Shown here in pieces: positions 17,441 through 24,688 of a stretch of 64,000 nucleotides of DNA; the first letter of the stretch is position 1; each line of letters opens with the position of its first letter. The position numbers were made by a program, and so were the translations under genes. Below the pieces are notes generated by a model, which had not been told where the DNA came from, did not search any database, and worked only from the letters and a program-made list of their open reading frames with translations. Source of the DNA: Bacteroidales bacterium (lineage in GTDB: Bacteria; Bacteroidota; Bacteroidia; Bacteroidales; UBA932); NCBI GenBank assembly GCA_017399905.1, contig JAFQAR010000031.1, forward strand, positions 1 to 64,000, in the 5' to 3' direction.

Positions 17441-18376
17441 ATGATGACAATTGAAAGCCCTGGCACATTCTGGAAGGATTATGAACTCATAGATTCCGGC
17501 AATTTCGAAAAGCTCGAGAGGTTCGGATCGTTCATCATGGCACGCCCCGAGCCGAAGGCCCTTTGGGACAAGTCACTTTCCGAAGGAGAGTGGAACAGGC
17601 TGATCCACACCCGATTCAAGACAGGCGCCGGATTCGGCAAGGCAGGCAAGGAGGACAGCGGTACATGGGAAAGGAAGAAGAAGATGGACGACCAGTGGTA
17701 CATCCGTTACAACGGAGCACAGGAGGGACTGAACTTTTCGCTCAGGCTCGGCCTTACCTCTTTCAAGCATGTCGGCGTGTTCCCCGAGCAGTCGTCAAAC
17801 TGGGAATATATCTACAGGCAGACAAGGGCCCTCGTCGAGAAGGCAGAGGCGGAAGGAAAGCCGAAGCCGAGGGTGCTGAACCTGTTCGCCTACACCGGAG
17901 CGGCATCTCTGGCCGCGAAGGCAGCCGGAGCCGACGTGACTCATCTGGACTCTGTCCGTCAGGTGGTCACATGGGCACGCGGAAACATGGAGGCCAGCCG
18001 CCTGGACAACATCAGATGGGTGGTCGAGGACGCATTGAAATTCGCAAGGAGAGAGGCGAAGCGCGGCAACACATACCAGGGAATAATCCTCGATCCTCCG
18101 GCATACGGACATGGTCCCGACGGAGAAAAATGGAAGCTCGACGAATGTCTGAACGAGATGCTCCAGTGCGTTGCTGCCATACTTGCACCGCAGGACAGCT
18201 TCATGGTACTGAACCTCTATTCGAACGGATATTCTGCCGTTTTGGGTGAGACCATCGTAAAGCAGACATTCTGTCAGAAGACCGCATACAGGTCTCTTGA
18301 TTTCGGAGAACTCGTGCTCCGCGACAGCTACGGCAAGAACCTGCCGCTCAGCGTCTTCGTCCGGCTGGCAAGATAA
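17441..18376 (+). CDS. Class I SAM-dependent methyltransferase, RlmI-like
   Basis: A 311-residue methyltransferase of the COG1092 group, which includes 23S rRNA cytosine-C5 methyltransferases. The SAM motif is VLNLFAYTGAASLAAKAAGA near residue 147, followed by the acidic HLDSVRQVV, and the catalytic-type motif is ILDPPAYGHGPDG. A PUA domain, present in RlmI itself, is not seen. The exact target is therefore unknown; an rRNA base is likely. It has its own promoter box and converges on the RhuM-like gene. Confidence 0.82.
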   Translation: MMTIESPGTFWKDYELIDSGNFEKLERFGSFIMARPEPKALWDKSLSEGEWNRLIHTRFKTGAGFGKAGKEDSGTWERKKKMDDQWYIRYNGAQEGLNFSLRLGLTSFKHVGVFPEQSSNWEYIYRQTRALVEKAEAEGKPKPRVLNLFAYTGAASLAAKAAGADVTHLDSVRQVVTWARGNMEASRLDNIRWVVEDALKFARREAKRGNTYQGIILDPPAYGHGPDGEKWKLDECLNEMLQCVAAILAPQDSFMVLNLYSNGYSAVLGETIVKQTFCQKTAYRSLDFGELVLRDSYGKNLPLSVFVRLAR

Positions 18377-18405
18377 GGATTCCCGTAGGATTCCTCGAGC
18401 CTGCG

Positions 18406-19281
18406 TCAACCGATGTGGTCGAGGAAGGCTTTCGAAAGCGACATCTTCGAGAAGGCGAAAAGCTTTTTGCCAAGATCCTTCAGGGAGGCACCGATATGAT
18501 ATACATCTTCATCCACGATCAGAAAACGGTCGTGGATGTTTTTGTTTTGGATCACGGTTATCGGTGGATACTGGGCATTGTGCTTTAGCAGGTCCTGTTT
18601 CAAGGTTTCCGTCAATCTTCCGGTACGGATCTCAGCCCTCACTCCTTCCCGCCTTTTGGACAGCATCAGCAGCACACTTTCATCTATATAGTTATCAATC
18701 AACACGAGTGTTTGTTTCGCCGACCGTATCAGATTCGTCACAAATACATATGCATCGAAGATTTGACCGTCGTAGAAGATACCTTCGACAGGGGGCAGGG
18801 AGGTGCGGACGAAGAAATCTATCTTCTTTTCATGTTCTTCCAACAGGAGTTCGTGAGATCTCAATTTCTCATCTATAACTTTGAACTGACGTCCTATTGC
18901 ATATCCTTTAAGGAGATAAGATTTCAGTATCTCATTAGACCATCTGCGAAACATTATTGCATTACGGCTATTCACACGATAACCGACAGACAGTATCATA
19001 TCAAGATTGTAGAATTGAGTTCGATATCTTTTCCCATCTGATGCAGTACGTTCCAAAATGGAACTAACTGAATCTTCTTCCAATTCTTTCGATGAAATAA
19101 TATTCCGGATATGTTTAGTCACAGCCGGTCGCTGCACTCCAAACAACAAAGCAATCTGATCCTGCGTCAGCCACACAGTATCTTCGTTGACCCTTACCTC
19201 CAGCCTCGTCACCTCATCCGGCTGATAGACCACGATCTCGCCTTTACCGAATGTAGTCTCTTTCTTCATCTCCTCTTCCAT
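18406..19281 (-). CDS. RhuM-family DNA-binding protein fused to a PLD-like domain
   Basis: A 291-residue accessory protein. The N-terminal half matches the RhuM/virulence-protein family: an HTH-like WLTQDQIALLFGVQRPAVTK near residue 37, then RYRTQFYNLDMILSVGYRVN and FRRWSNEILKSYLLKGYAIG. A short coiled coil follows (EKLRSHELLLEEHEKKI). The C-terminal half has YVFVTNLIRSAKQTLVLIDNYIDESVL and HDRFLIVDEDVYHIGASL, which resembles half of a phospholipase D-type site, with arginine in place of the lysine of HxKxxxxD (H250, D257). The role is unknown; such proteins are often on mobile or defence islands. It stands alone between unrelated genes. Confidence 0.7.
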   Translation of the reverse strand: MEEEMKKETTFGKGEIVVYQPDEVTRLEVRVNEDTVWLTQDQIALLFGVQRPAVTKHIRNIISSKELEEDSVSSILERTASDGKRYRTQFYNLDMILSVGYRVNSRNAIMFRRWSNEILKSYLLKGYAIGRQFKVIDEKLRSHELLLEEHEKKIDFFVRTSLPPVEGIFYDGQIFDAYVFVTNLIRSAKQTLVLIDNYIDESVLLMLSKRREGVRAEIRTGRLTETLKQDLLKHNAQYPPITVIQNKNIHDRFLIVDEDVYHIGASLKDLGKKLFAFSKMSLSKAFLDHIG

Positions 19282-19342
19282 ATGCTTTTTCCTTTAAAGT
19301 TCTGCATACATAAAACACCTGCCAAATAATTGTGACGAAAAA

Positions 19343-19384
19343 CGATGATCATAAAAAAGATTTTTCCATTTCTTATCATCATCG
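19343..19384. repeat. Inverted repeat between divergent genes
   Basis: CGATGATCATAA (19343-19354) and TTATCATCATCG (19373-19384) pair at 11 of 12 positions. It lies in the gap between the RhuM-like gene and the large lipoprotein gene and could be an operator. Confidence 0.4.
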
Positions 19385-19402
19385 CACTTTTCTTTGCATT
19401 AA

Positions 19403-19434
19403 TTTGGTTTCCTCCACCACCCGAAGTACATTTG
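19403..19434 (+). promoter_or_regulatory. Promoter of the FISUMP-tailed lipoprotein gene
   Basis: TTTG (19403-19406), 20 bases, TACATTTG (19427-19434), then the start codon 20 bases on. This matches the Bacteroidetes consensus in sequence and spacing. Confidence 0.65.
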
Positions 19435-19453
19435 CACTCAAAATTACCGACTC

Positions 19454-21562
19454 ATGAAAAAGCTGATTGCACTGATATCACTCCTCTTCATATTCGTTTC
19501 TTGCGATTTTCTTGGTGACTCGAACGGCACTGAACAGGACCTGACCGGATATGGTGAATTCAAACTCACTGAAGAGGCCGTCTTCATGACAGAAGAGCAG
19601 ACCTCATTGTTTGCGTCTGTAGAAAACGGCATGATTACTATGCCTCTGTCAGCATCGGAGGAGGACATCCCTTCCGCAGGAGACGTGATATTGTGTCCTA
19701 TTACCGACAAAACGCCTGCAGGACTGTTGGTGAAGGTGGTTTCGGTGGAGAAGACCGGAACCGGATATGTGCTCTCGACTGAACCGGCCATGCTGCAGGA
19801 TGCCTTTGAGGAACTGAAGGTCAATTCATCATTTGACATATCGTCGTTCGTGGAAAACATCACCGACGGAGACGGGAACATCATCGAGGCCGAAAGCGTC
19901 TCATCAGACATCTGGTCAGACTTTGCAGGCAGTCCGGAAGATACCACATCCGCAATTCCGACTAAAGCCGCAGGTAACGCTGAACTCGCTGTCAAGTTCC
20001 CTGTCAAGACCGACTGGTTCAGCGGATACCTTTTCACAGAGTTTAACCTGAACGTAGACATCGACATATCCAAAAGACAGCTCAACCGATTCTATGTCGG
20101 TCTGAACAAGAAGACCGGCATTTCCGGTGATGTGGGGTTTGAGACAGAGGCCGGATTCAAGGCGGTGCTGGTGGAAAAGTCTGTCTCGTTCAGACCGTTC
20201 CTCATTCCAGGCACTCCTATCGTCATAAGGCCAAGCATGTATGTCGAAGACACATTCGAAGCAAAGGGAAAGCTGGAGACAAAGCTGGACCTCAGATTCT
20301 TATGCGAAAATCACACTTACAGCATAGACTTCCATGGAGGACGGACTTCATTCGATTCAAAAGATGAAGGCACAAATGAGAATCACCTCAAGTTCAGGTA
20401 TCTGAATGCTGAGGCTGAGCTGGAACTGGCCGCTACCTGCGGATGCAAGTTTGCCATTTATGACGACGAGATGCTTGCCTTCGGAGTGGAGGCCAGCGCA
20501 AAGCAGAACCTGCATCTGCAGAATGAGATCATGATGGAGAACGACGGGCTTCTCATTGAAAACCCGGTGGTTGATGTCACTCCGTCTTTGGAGGCATCGG
20601 CATACTGCGAATCCTTTCTCTTTGGCATTGCCGATGTGGGAGAAGACGGAAAGATCTCATACGACTGGGACTTCGGATTGCCGTCATACAGAATTTCAAC
20701 CCTTCCACAGTTCTTTGAAATCCAGACAAACAAGGCAGGAGGAACGCTTACAGTTTCATCCGAGGTGGAAGAGACATGCCTGCTGGAGTGCTCCGAGGAG
20801 GGATTCGCACTGTTCAAGGTCGGAGAGGACGAACCGCTCGTGCATCTATCCTTCAGCGCCGGAGAAAAGACGAAGGCTGTGATTTCAGATGAGCTTACAT
20901 TCAATCTGCCGGATCCGGAGACAGGCTATGAGGCAAGACCTTATGCGGTAGCGGATAACCGTTATTACTATGGCGAGACTGACGACCGGTGGGTGGATCT
21001 GGGGCTGCCATCCGGAATTCTTTGGGCGAAGTATAATGTCGGAGCGACATCTCCGGAAGAATATGGCGGGTACTATGCCTGGGGAGAGACAGAGGAGAAG
21101 AGCAGTTATACTATCGAGAATTACAAGTATTATAGAAAATACTACGTTGATGGAGAATTATTTATAGAAGGTATAAATATCGGCAGTCAAATTAGTGGTA
21201 CAAACTACGATGTAGCACATGTAAAATGGGGAAACGGAGCCAGAATGCCATCCAAAGGCGAAGTATTGGAATTACTTAAATGCTGCTCTAATAGAGTTGC
21301 TTACCAGAATGGCATACAGGGTTATAATATAACTGGACCAAATGGAAACAATATATTTTTACCATGTGCTGGATGGTATGAAAATGATTATTTTCATCAT
21401 GTTAATCAAGGATACTATTGGACTGGGTACTATTACGAAGATTCAAGCAAAGGAGCATTCGGTTTGTACTTTTGTGAAGAAGAGGAAGGAATGATTATAG
21501 ACTATGACGAGGGAACAACCCGTCATTACGGCTTATCTATCCGTCCAGTCAAAGACAAGTAG
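19454..21562 (+). CDS. Large lipoprotein with C-terminal FISUMP-like domain
   Basis: A 702-residue exported lipoprotein (MKKLIALISLLFIFVSCDFL, lipidated Cys17). Residues about 20-500 are beta-rich and not recognised. Residues about 510-702 match the Fibrobacter succinogenes major paralogous domain (WVDLGLPSGILWAKYNVGA near 512, YGGYYAWGETEEKSSY, ARMPSKGEVLELL, GYYWTGYYYED, YGLSIRPVKD). This small domain is found at the ends of bacterial surface proteins and is thought to have a C-type-lectin-like fold; its ligand is unknown. The coding DNA is about half GC up to roughly base 21100 and then turns markedly AT-rich, so the tail may have a separate origin. It has its own promoter and no operon partner. 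Confidence 0.75.
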   Translation: MKKLIALISLLFIFVSCDFLGDSNGTEQDLTGYGEFKLTEEAVFMTEEQTSLFASVENGMITMPLSASEEDIPSAGDVILCPITDKTPAGLLVKVVSVEKTGTGYVLSTEPAMLQDAFEELKVNSSFDISSFVENITDGDGNIIEAESVSSDIWSDFAGSPEDTTSAIPTKAAGNAELAVKFPVKTDWFSGYLFTEFNLNVDIDISKRQLNRFYVGLNKKTGISGDVGFETEAGFKAVLVEKSVSFRPFLIPGTPIVIRPSMYVEDTFEAKGKLETKLDLRFLCENHTYSIDFHGGRTSFDSKDEGTNENHLKFRYLNAEAELELAATCGCKFAIYDDEMLAFGVEASAKQNLHLQNEIMMENDGLLIENPVVDVTPSLEASAYCESFLFGIADVGEDGKISYDWDFGLPSYRISTLPQFFEIQTNKAGGTLTVSSEVEETCLLECSEEGFALFKVGEDEPLVHLSFSAGEKTKAVISDELTFNLPDPETGYEARPYAVADNRYYYGETDDRWVDLGLPSGILWAKYNVGATSPEEYGGYYAWGETEEKSSYTIENYKYYRKYYVDGELFIEGINIGSQISGTNYDVAHVKWGNGARMPSKGEVLELLKCCSNRVAYQNGIQGYNITGPNGNNIFLPCAGWYENDYFHHVNQGYYWTGYYYEDSSKGAFGLYFCEEEEGMIIDYDEGTTRHYGLSIRPVKDK

Positions 21563-21603
21563 TAGCGCTGTTCAGTGTCTGATCATTTGATGGGAATTGC
21601 CAC

Positions 21604-21719
21604 ACGTCATTGCGAGGAGCATCATAACACGCCATTGAGAGGCCGACAGGCCGTGGCAATCTCATACCTCATCAATCAAAGGATTGCCACGTCGGGCTAT
21701 GCCCTCCTCGCAATGACGT
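21604..21719. repeat. 116-bp nested palindromic repeat element
   Basis: Perfect 15-bp outer arms (ACGTCATTGCGAGGA at 21604-21618, TCCTCGCAATGACGT at 21705-21719) enclose inner arms GTGGCAATC (21653-21661) and GATTGCCAC (21682-21690). This architecture is typical of dispersed, non-coding palindromic repeats of Bacteroidales genomes. A partial copy lies at 17311. Confidence 0.7.
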
Positions 21720-21779
21720 ATGAGAACTGCATCGAAATGGCAAAAAGGAAAATCACCTAAGTCAATAATACTCAACACA

Positions 21780-21825
21780 TTACGCGCTAATGGGTCGGAA
21801 AAATTGCCGACCCATTAGCGCGTAA
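21780..21825. terminator. Perfect 19-bp hairpin, probable bidirectional terminator
   Basis: Arms at 21780-21798 and 21807-21825 are exact reverse complements (core CGCTAATGGGTCGG) with an 8-base loop. It lies between two convergent genes. No strong T run follows, so it may instead be another palindromic repeat. The rest of the 21563-21945 gap (383 bp) holds the 116-bp repeat and otherwise nothing I recognise. Confidence 0.55.
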
Positions 21826-21945
21826 ATGATTATAAATCAACTTATTAGATGATGGGCCAAAGAATCATCACTCAGACACTATCCGGCCGTTATGGATATA
21901 GAGGCGGATGGTCGAGTCGCAGCGGGCATGGCCGTCGAGGAAGGA

Positions 21946-22218
21946 TCAGGGTACGGGATCGTAGCCGTGTCCGCCCCAGGGATGGCAGCGGAGGATGCGG
22001 CGTACGGAAAGGTAGAGGCCTTTGAAGGGACCATGCTTCCGGAATGCCTCGAGGGCATATTGCGAACATGTAGGGGTAAAACGACATGAAGGGCCTCCTT
22101 TCAGAGGGGAAAGACAGACCTGATAGAACCGTATAAGGAACACGAACGGCGCAATGGCAATCTTTTTCAGGGTTGCCTTGAAATCTTTAGGATTCTGACT
22201 TGCGGCTTCCATGATCAT
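21946..22218 (-). CDS. yidD: Membrane protein insertion efficiency factor YidD
   Basis: A 90-residue small membrane-associated protein. The family signature is complete: [38 protein letters not shown] and [18 protein letters not shown]. It aids insertion of inner-membrane proteins with YidC. The start overlaps the rnpA stop as ATGA, the usual rnpA-yidD arrangement. Confidence 0.93.
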   Translation of the reverse strand: MIMEAASQNPKDFKATLKKIAIAPFVFLIRFYQVCLSPLKGGPSCRFTPTCSQYALEAFRKHGPFKGLYLSVRRILRCHPWGGHGYDPVP

Positions 22219-22709
22219 TCGGCAGATTGAAACTCAGGAGCACTCTGGCTGACAGAAAGGGCTTCCGTACCGTTGTCACCGGAACAGGATCCGGCAGATG
22301 AAGCCGGAGAAGGTTCTTCGGAAGCGGCAATCGGCTTCGCTCCGTAACGCACATTCAGATTTTCGATGATCTTGCCGACAGCAGCATATACCTCTTCATA
22401 AGAGAGTACTTCCTTTACGGCATACATGAACAGGATATCGATATTACCTTCGATTGAAAGCATGTGCTTCTGCTTTCTCCAGCTTTCGCGGATACGGCGC
22501 TTCAGAAGATTCCTCTTCACAGCCCTCTTGAATGATTTCTTGGGAACAGATACCATGATGCGGTTTACTTCCGCATCAGTACGGTGCAGGCACAGATACC
22601 TCAACCCGGATACACTGCCATGCTTTCCGTCAGCAAGAAGTCTGGAAATGCCTGTCTTGCCGTACAATCTTTCTTTCTTAGGAAGTGTATTACGGTATGT
22701 TCCGTCCAC
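22215..22709 (-). CDS. rnpA: Ribonuclease P protein component RnpA
   Basis: A 164-residue protein subunit of RNase P, which trims the 5' ends of tRNAs. The core is seen in [46 protein letters not shown] (the RNR basic helix) and [20 protein letters not shown] serine- and acid-rich tail of about 35 residues after the core is longer than usual and probably disordered. It lies 3 bases after hemD and overlaps yidD. Confidence 0.9.
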   Translation of the reverse strand: MDGTYRNTLPKKERLYGKTGISRLLADGKHGSVSGLRYLCLHRTDAEVNRIMVSVPKKSFKRAVKRNLLKRRIRESWRKQKHMLSIEGNIDILFMYAVKEVLSYEEVYAAVGKIIENLNVRYGAKPIAASEEPSPASSAGSCSGDNGTEALSVSQSAPEFQSAE

Positions 22710-22712
22710 GTT

Positions 22713-23453
22713 CTAGTTATTAGACAGATACTTTTCAAGCGCCTTGGCAACCGAAGGGATATCTACGGTAGGGGCTGATATCTCGATGGAAAGACCGGCC
22801 TCCTCCATCGCCTTGACGATGGATTTTCCATAAGAAACGAACTTCAGGTCTCCCTGGACGAAATCAGGATGGTTCTCGTAAAGGGACTTCACATCCGCAG
22901 GATTGAACAACACGACAAGATCATACGAGTGCATGTCCACGTCCTTGATATCCTGAGCGACAGGCTTTACGAAGACCGCTGTCTCGAAAGCGAACTTCTG
23001 AGTCTCGAATATCCTGGTCACAGCATCCTTTGCAGAAGACTCCGCAGTAGCGATAAGGAAGTTTTCTCCCTTATGCTTTGTTCCGATCAGTCCGATGATG
23101 GAATCCGGCGTACCGTCTCCGAAGAAGATCTTCCTCTTCCTGTAGATGATATGCTTCTGAAGATAATTGGCAACAGCTTCCGTAGTACAGAAATACTTCA
23201 TTGTCTCAGGCACCTTGACGCGCAGCTCTTCACAAAGCTGGAAGAATGCGTCTATCGTCGTACGTGCTGAAAAGACAATCGCAGTATGGTCAAGTATGTT
23301 TATCCTCTGTGAACGGAACTCTCTGGAAGTCAATGGTTCCATCTTGAAGAACTGTCTGAAGTCAAACTCTGCTCCAAACTTTTCTGCAATGCTGGTATAA
23401 GGCGAAGCCGTCTTCGGCTGCTGCTGTGAAATCAGTATTTTCTTAACGCTCAT
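22713..23453 (-). CDS. hemD: Uroporphyrinogen-III synthase family protein
   Basis: A 246-residue two-domain HemD-like protein. HemD closes and inverts the D ring of hydroxymethylbilane on the way to heme and siroheme. Recognition rests on the overall pattern (VKKILISQQQPKTASPY at the start, DHTAIVFSARTTIDAFFQL, VVLFNPADVKSLYEN, VSYGKSIVKAMEEAGL) and on its place in the Bacteroidetes DUF4271-hemD-rnpA cluster. Sequence conservation in this family is low. The same fold is sometimes kept in species that lack the rest of heme synthesis, so the activity is not certain. Confidence 0.78.
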   Translation of the reverse strand: MSVKKILISQQQPKTASPYTSIAEKFGAEFDFRQFFKMEPLTSREFRSQRINILDHTAIVFSARTTIDAFFQLCEELRVKVPETMKYFCTTEAVANYLQKHIIYRKRKIFFGDGTPDSIIGLIGTKHKGENFLIATAESSAKDAVTRIFETQKFAFETAVFVKPVAQDIKDVDMHSYDLVVLFNPADVKSLYENHPDFVQGDLKFVSYGKSIVKAMEEAGLSIEISAPTVDIPSVAKALEKYLSNN

Positions 23454-23457
23454 CCTA

Positions 23458-24078
23458 CTAAAAAATAATCTCCGAAACCACTAATATCCCGGTAGGTAAA
23501 ATTTCGAGGGCGCAAAGGTACAAAAAAGCTGTGAAAACAGAGCACGAAGAACAAAAAATTTGAGTTTTTCTGAAAAGAAACAACACATATATGACCGCTG
23601 ATACCCAAAGCATTGCGAGCCTGACGGTACTCTCGTCGATTTTCAGGAATGACATCACGCCACCCATCACAAGAAGAAGGAGAGTAAGTATGACGAAGAA
23701 AGTGTATGAAGCCCTTCCTGCCGTCCTGTACACTTTCTGCGGCATCTTGTGGGGACGGAAGAGCCACATGACAAGCATACGGAAAAGGATATAGCCGGCA
23801 AAGATCAGGAAATACATAGCCAGAAGCCTGTTTTCAGATGCTCCTTCCAGAAAAGACGGTTCATAAAGACGGTAACGGCATGCAACCAGGCAGAACGGTA
23901 CTATCATAGCATATGTGATCCTGTCCCTGTCGCGGCTCAGCTTCACGCTGGCTTCGAGGTTGATGCTTTCCTTTCCCCTGATGAGGCAGGCCAGAAGGGA
24001 AGGATACACATTCACAAGCCTCCTCAACAGCAGAAGAACAATCAGAAACGAGATAAGGGCAAGTATATCGAACAGCAT
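23458..24078 (-). CDS. DUF4271 membrane protein
   Basis: A 206-residue inner-membrane protein with about six hydrophobic helices (LALISFLIVLLLL, LLAMYFLIFAGYILFRMLVMWLF, FFVILTLLLLVMGGVMSFL, AMLWVSAVIYVLFLF, ALEILPTGILVV). It matches the Bacteroidetes-only DUF4271 family by its position 4 bases before hemD and by its EILPTGIL tail. Function is unknown. The linkage to heme and RNase P genes is conserved but unexplained. Confidence 0.75.
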   Translation of the reverse strand: MLFDILALISFLIVLLLLRRLVNVYPSLLACLIRGKESINLEASVKLSRDRDRITYAMIVPFCLVACRYRLYEPSFLEGASENRLLAMYFLIFAGYILFRMLVMWLFRPHKMPQKVYRTAGRASYTFFVILTLLLLVMGGVMSFLKIDESTVRLAMLWVSAVIYVLFLFRKTQIFCSSCSVFTAFLYLCALEILPTGILVVSEIIF

Positions 24079-24079
24079 G

Positions 24080-24424
24080 TCAGTTTCCTCTTTTAGCCTT
24101 GTATCCCATATCCTTGAGCAGAGAGGTCACACGATCCCTGAAATCACCCTGGATGGTGATTTCACCGTCTTTCGCACTGCCACCGACTCCGCATTTCACC
24201 TTAAGCGTCCTTCCGAGGTCAGCAAGGTCGTCGGCCGTTCCGACAAAACCGGTGACAAGCGTCACCTGCTTGCCTCCACGTCCTTTCCTGTCAATGGACA
24301 CGATAAGGTTCTGCTTCGCCGGCTCGAGTGTTTCCTGCTCTGACCGAGACTCTTCCTCATACTGAAAATCCGGATTTGTGGAGAACACCACTCCAAGACG
24401 TTTTTTCCAATCGTTATCTGCCAT
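24080..24424 (-). CDS. SUI1/YciH family translation factor
   Basis: A 114-residue protein with a C-terminal SUI1 domain (eIF1-like): LIVSIDRKGRGGKQVTLVTGF, LKVKCGVGGSAKDGEITIQGD and FRDRVTSLLKDMGYKAKRG. Bacterial YciH proteins affect start-codon fidelity in vitro; the physiological role is uncertain. It is the first gene of the SUI1-DUF4271-hemD-rnpA-yidD operon, one base upstream of DUF4271. Confidence 0.88.
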   Translation of the reverse strand: MADNDWKKRLGVVFSTNPDFQYEEESRSEQETLEPAKQNLIVSIDRKGRGGKQVTLVTGFVGTADDLADLGRTLKVKCGVGGSAKDGEITIQGDFRDRVTSLLKDMGYKAKRGN

Positions 24425-24439
24425 CTGCCAAAAATTTAT

Positions 24440-24472
24440 TTTGCAAATATAGTGATATTAGTCGTATATTTG
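24440..24472. promoter_or_regulatory. Divergent promoters of the SUI1 operon and the DUF2723 gene
   Basis: Plus strand: TTTG (24440-24443), 21 bases, TATATTTG (24465-24472). Minus strand: TATATTTG (24451-24444), 20 bases before the SUI1 start. The two -7 boxes form an inverted repeat 13 bp apart, so polymerases may compete. The plus-strand leader would be about 210 nt and contain the 48-bp tandem repeats. Confidence 0.6.
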
Positions 24473-24483
24473 TAAATTTTGAA

Positions 24484-24627
24484 GGAGATCCTTACGTCAG
24501 TCCTCCGGACCTCCTCAGGATGACAAGGACGGGAGATCCTCACGTCAGTCCTCCGGACCTCCTCAGGATGACAAGGACGGGAGATCCTCACGTCAGTCCT
24601 CCGGACTTCCTCAGGATGACAGCAACA
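24484..24627. repeat. Three tandem copies of a 48-bp palindromic repeat
   Basis: Copies at 24484-24531, 24532-24579 and 24580-24627 are near identical, with a degenerate fourth start at 24628. Each holds a small hairpin GTCC-TCC-GGAC inside outer ATCCT and AGGAT arms. A diverged relative lies at 42504-42543. The copies sit between the promoter and start codon of the DUF2723 gene. Confidence 0.8.
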
Positions 24628-24688
24628 GGAGAGCCTGGCGTCCAGTCCGACCGGACGGACATGAATGATAAAATTTGAGACAAGATAT

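Noticed and set aside
19454..21562. Diversity-generating retroelement target
   Set aside because: The AT-rich lectin-like tail is suggestive, but no reverse transcriptase or template repeat is present in the window.
18406..21562. Prophage or integrative element around the RhuM-like gene
   Set aside because: No integrase, structural phage genes, conjugation genes or flanking direct repeats were seen.
21575..21760. 61-residue plus-strand frame (RHCEEHHNTPLRGRQ...)
   Set aside because: It is a translation of the 116-bp nested palindromic element; such frames are common false genes.
24484..24627. Possible CRISPR array
   Set aside because: The three 48-bp units are directly adjacent with no unique spacers, and no cas genes are present.
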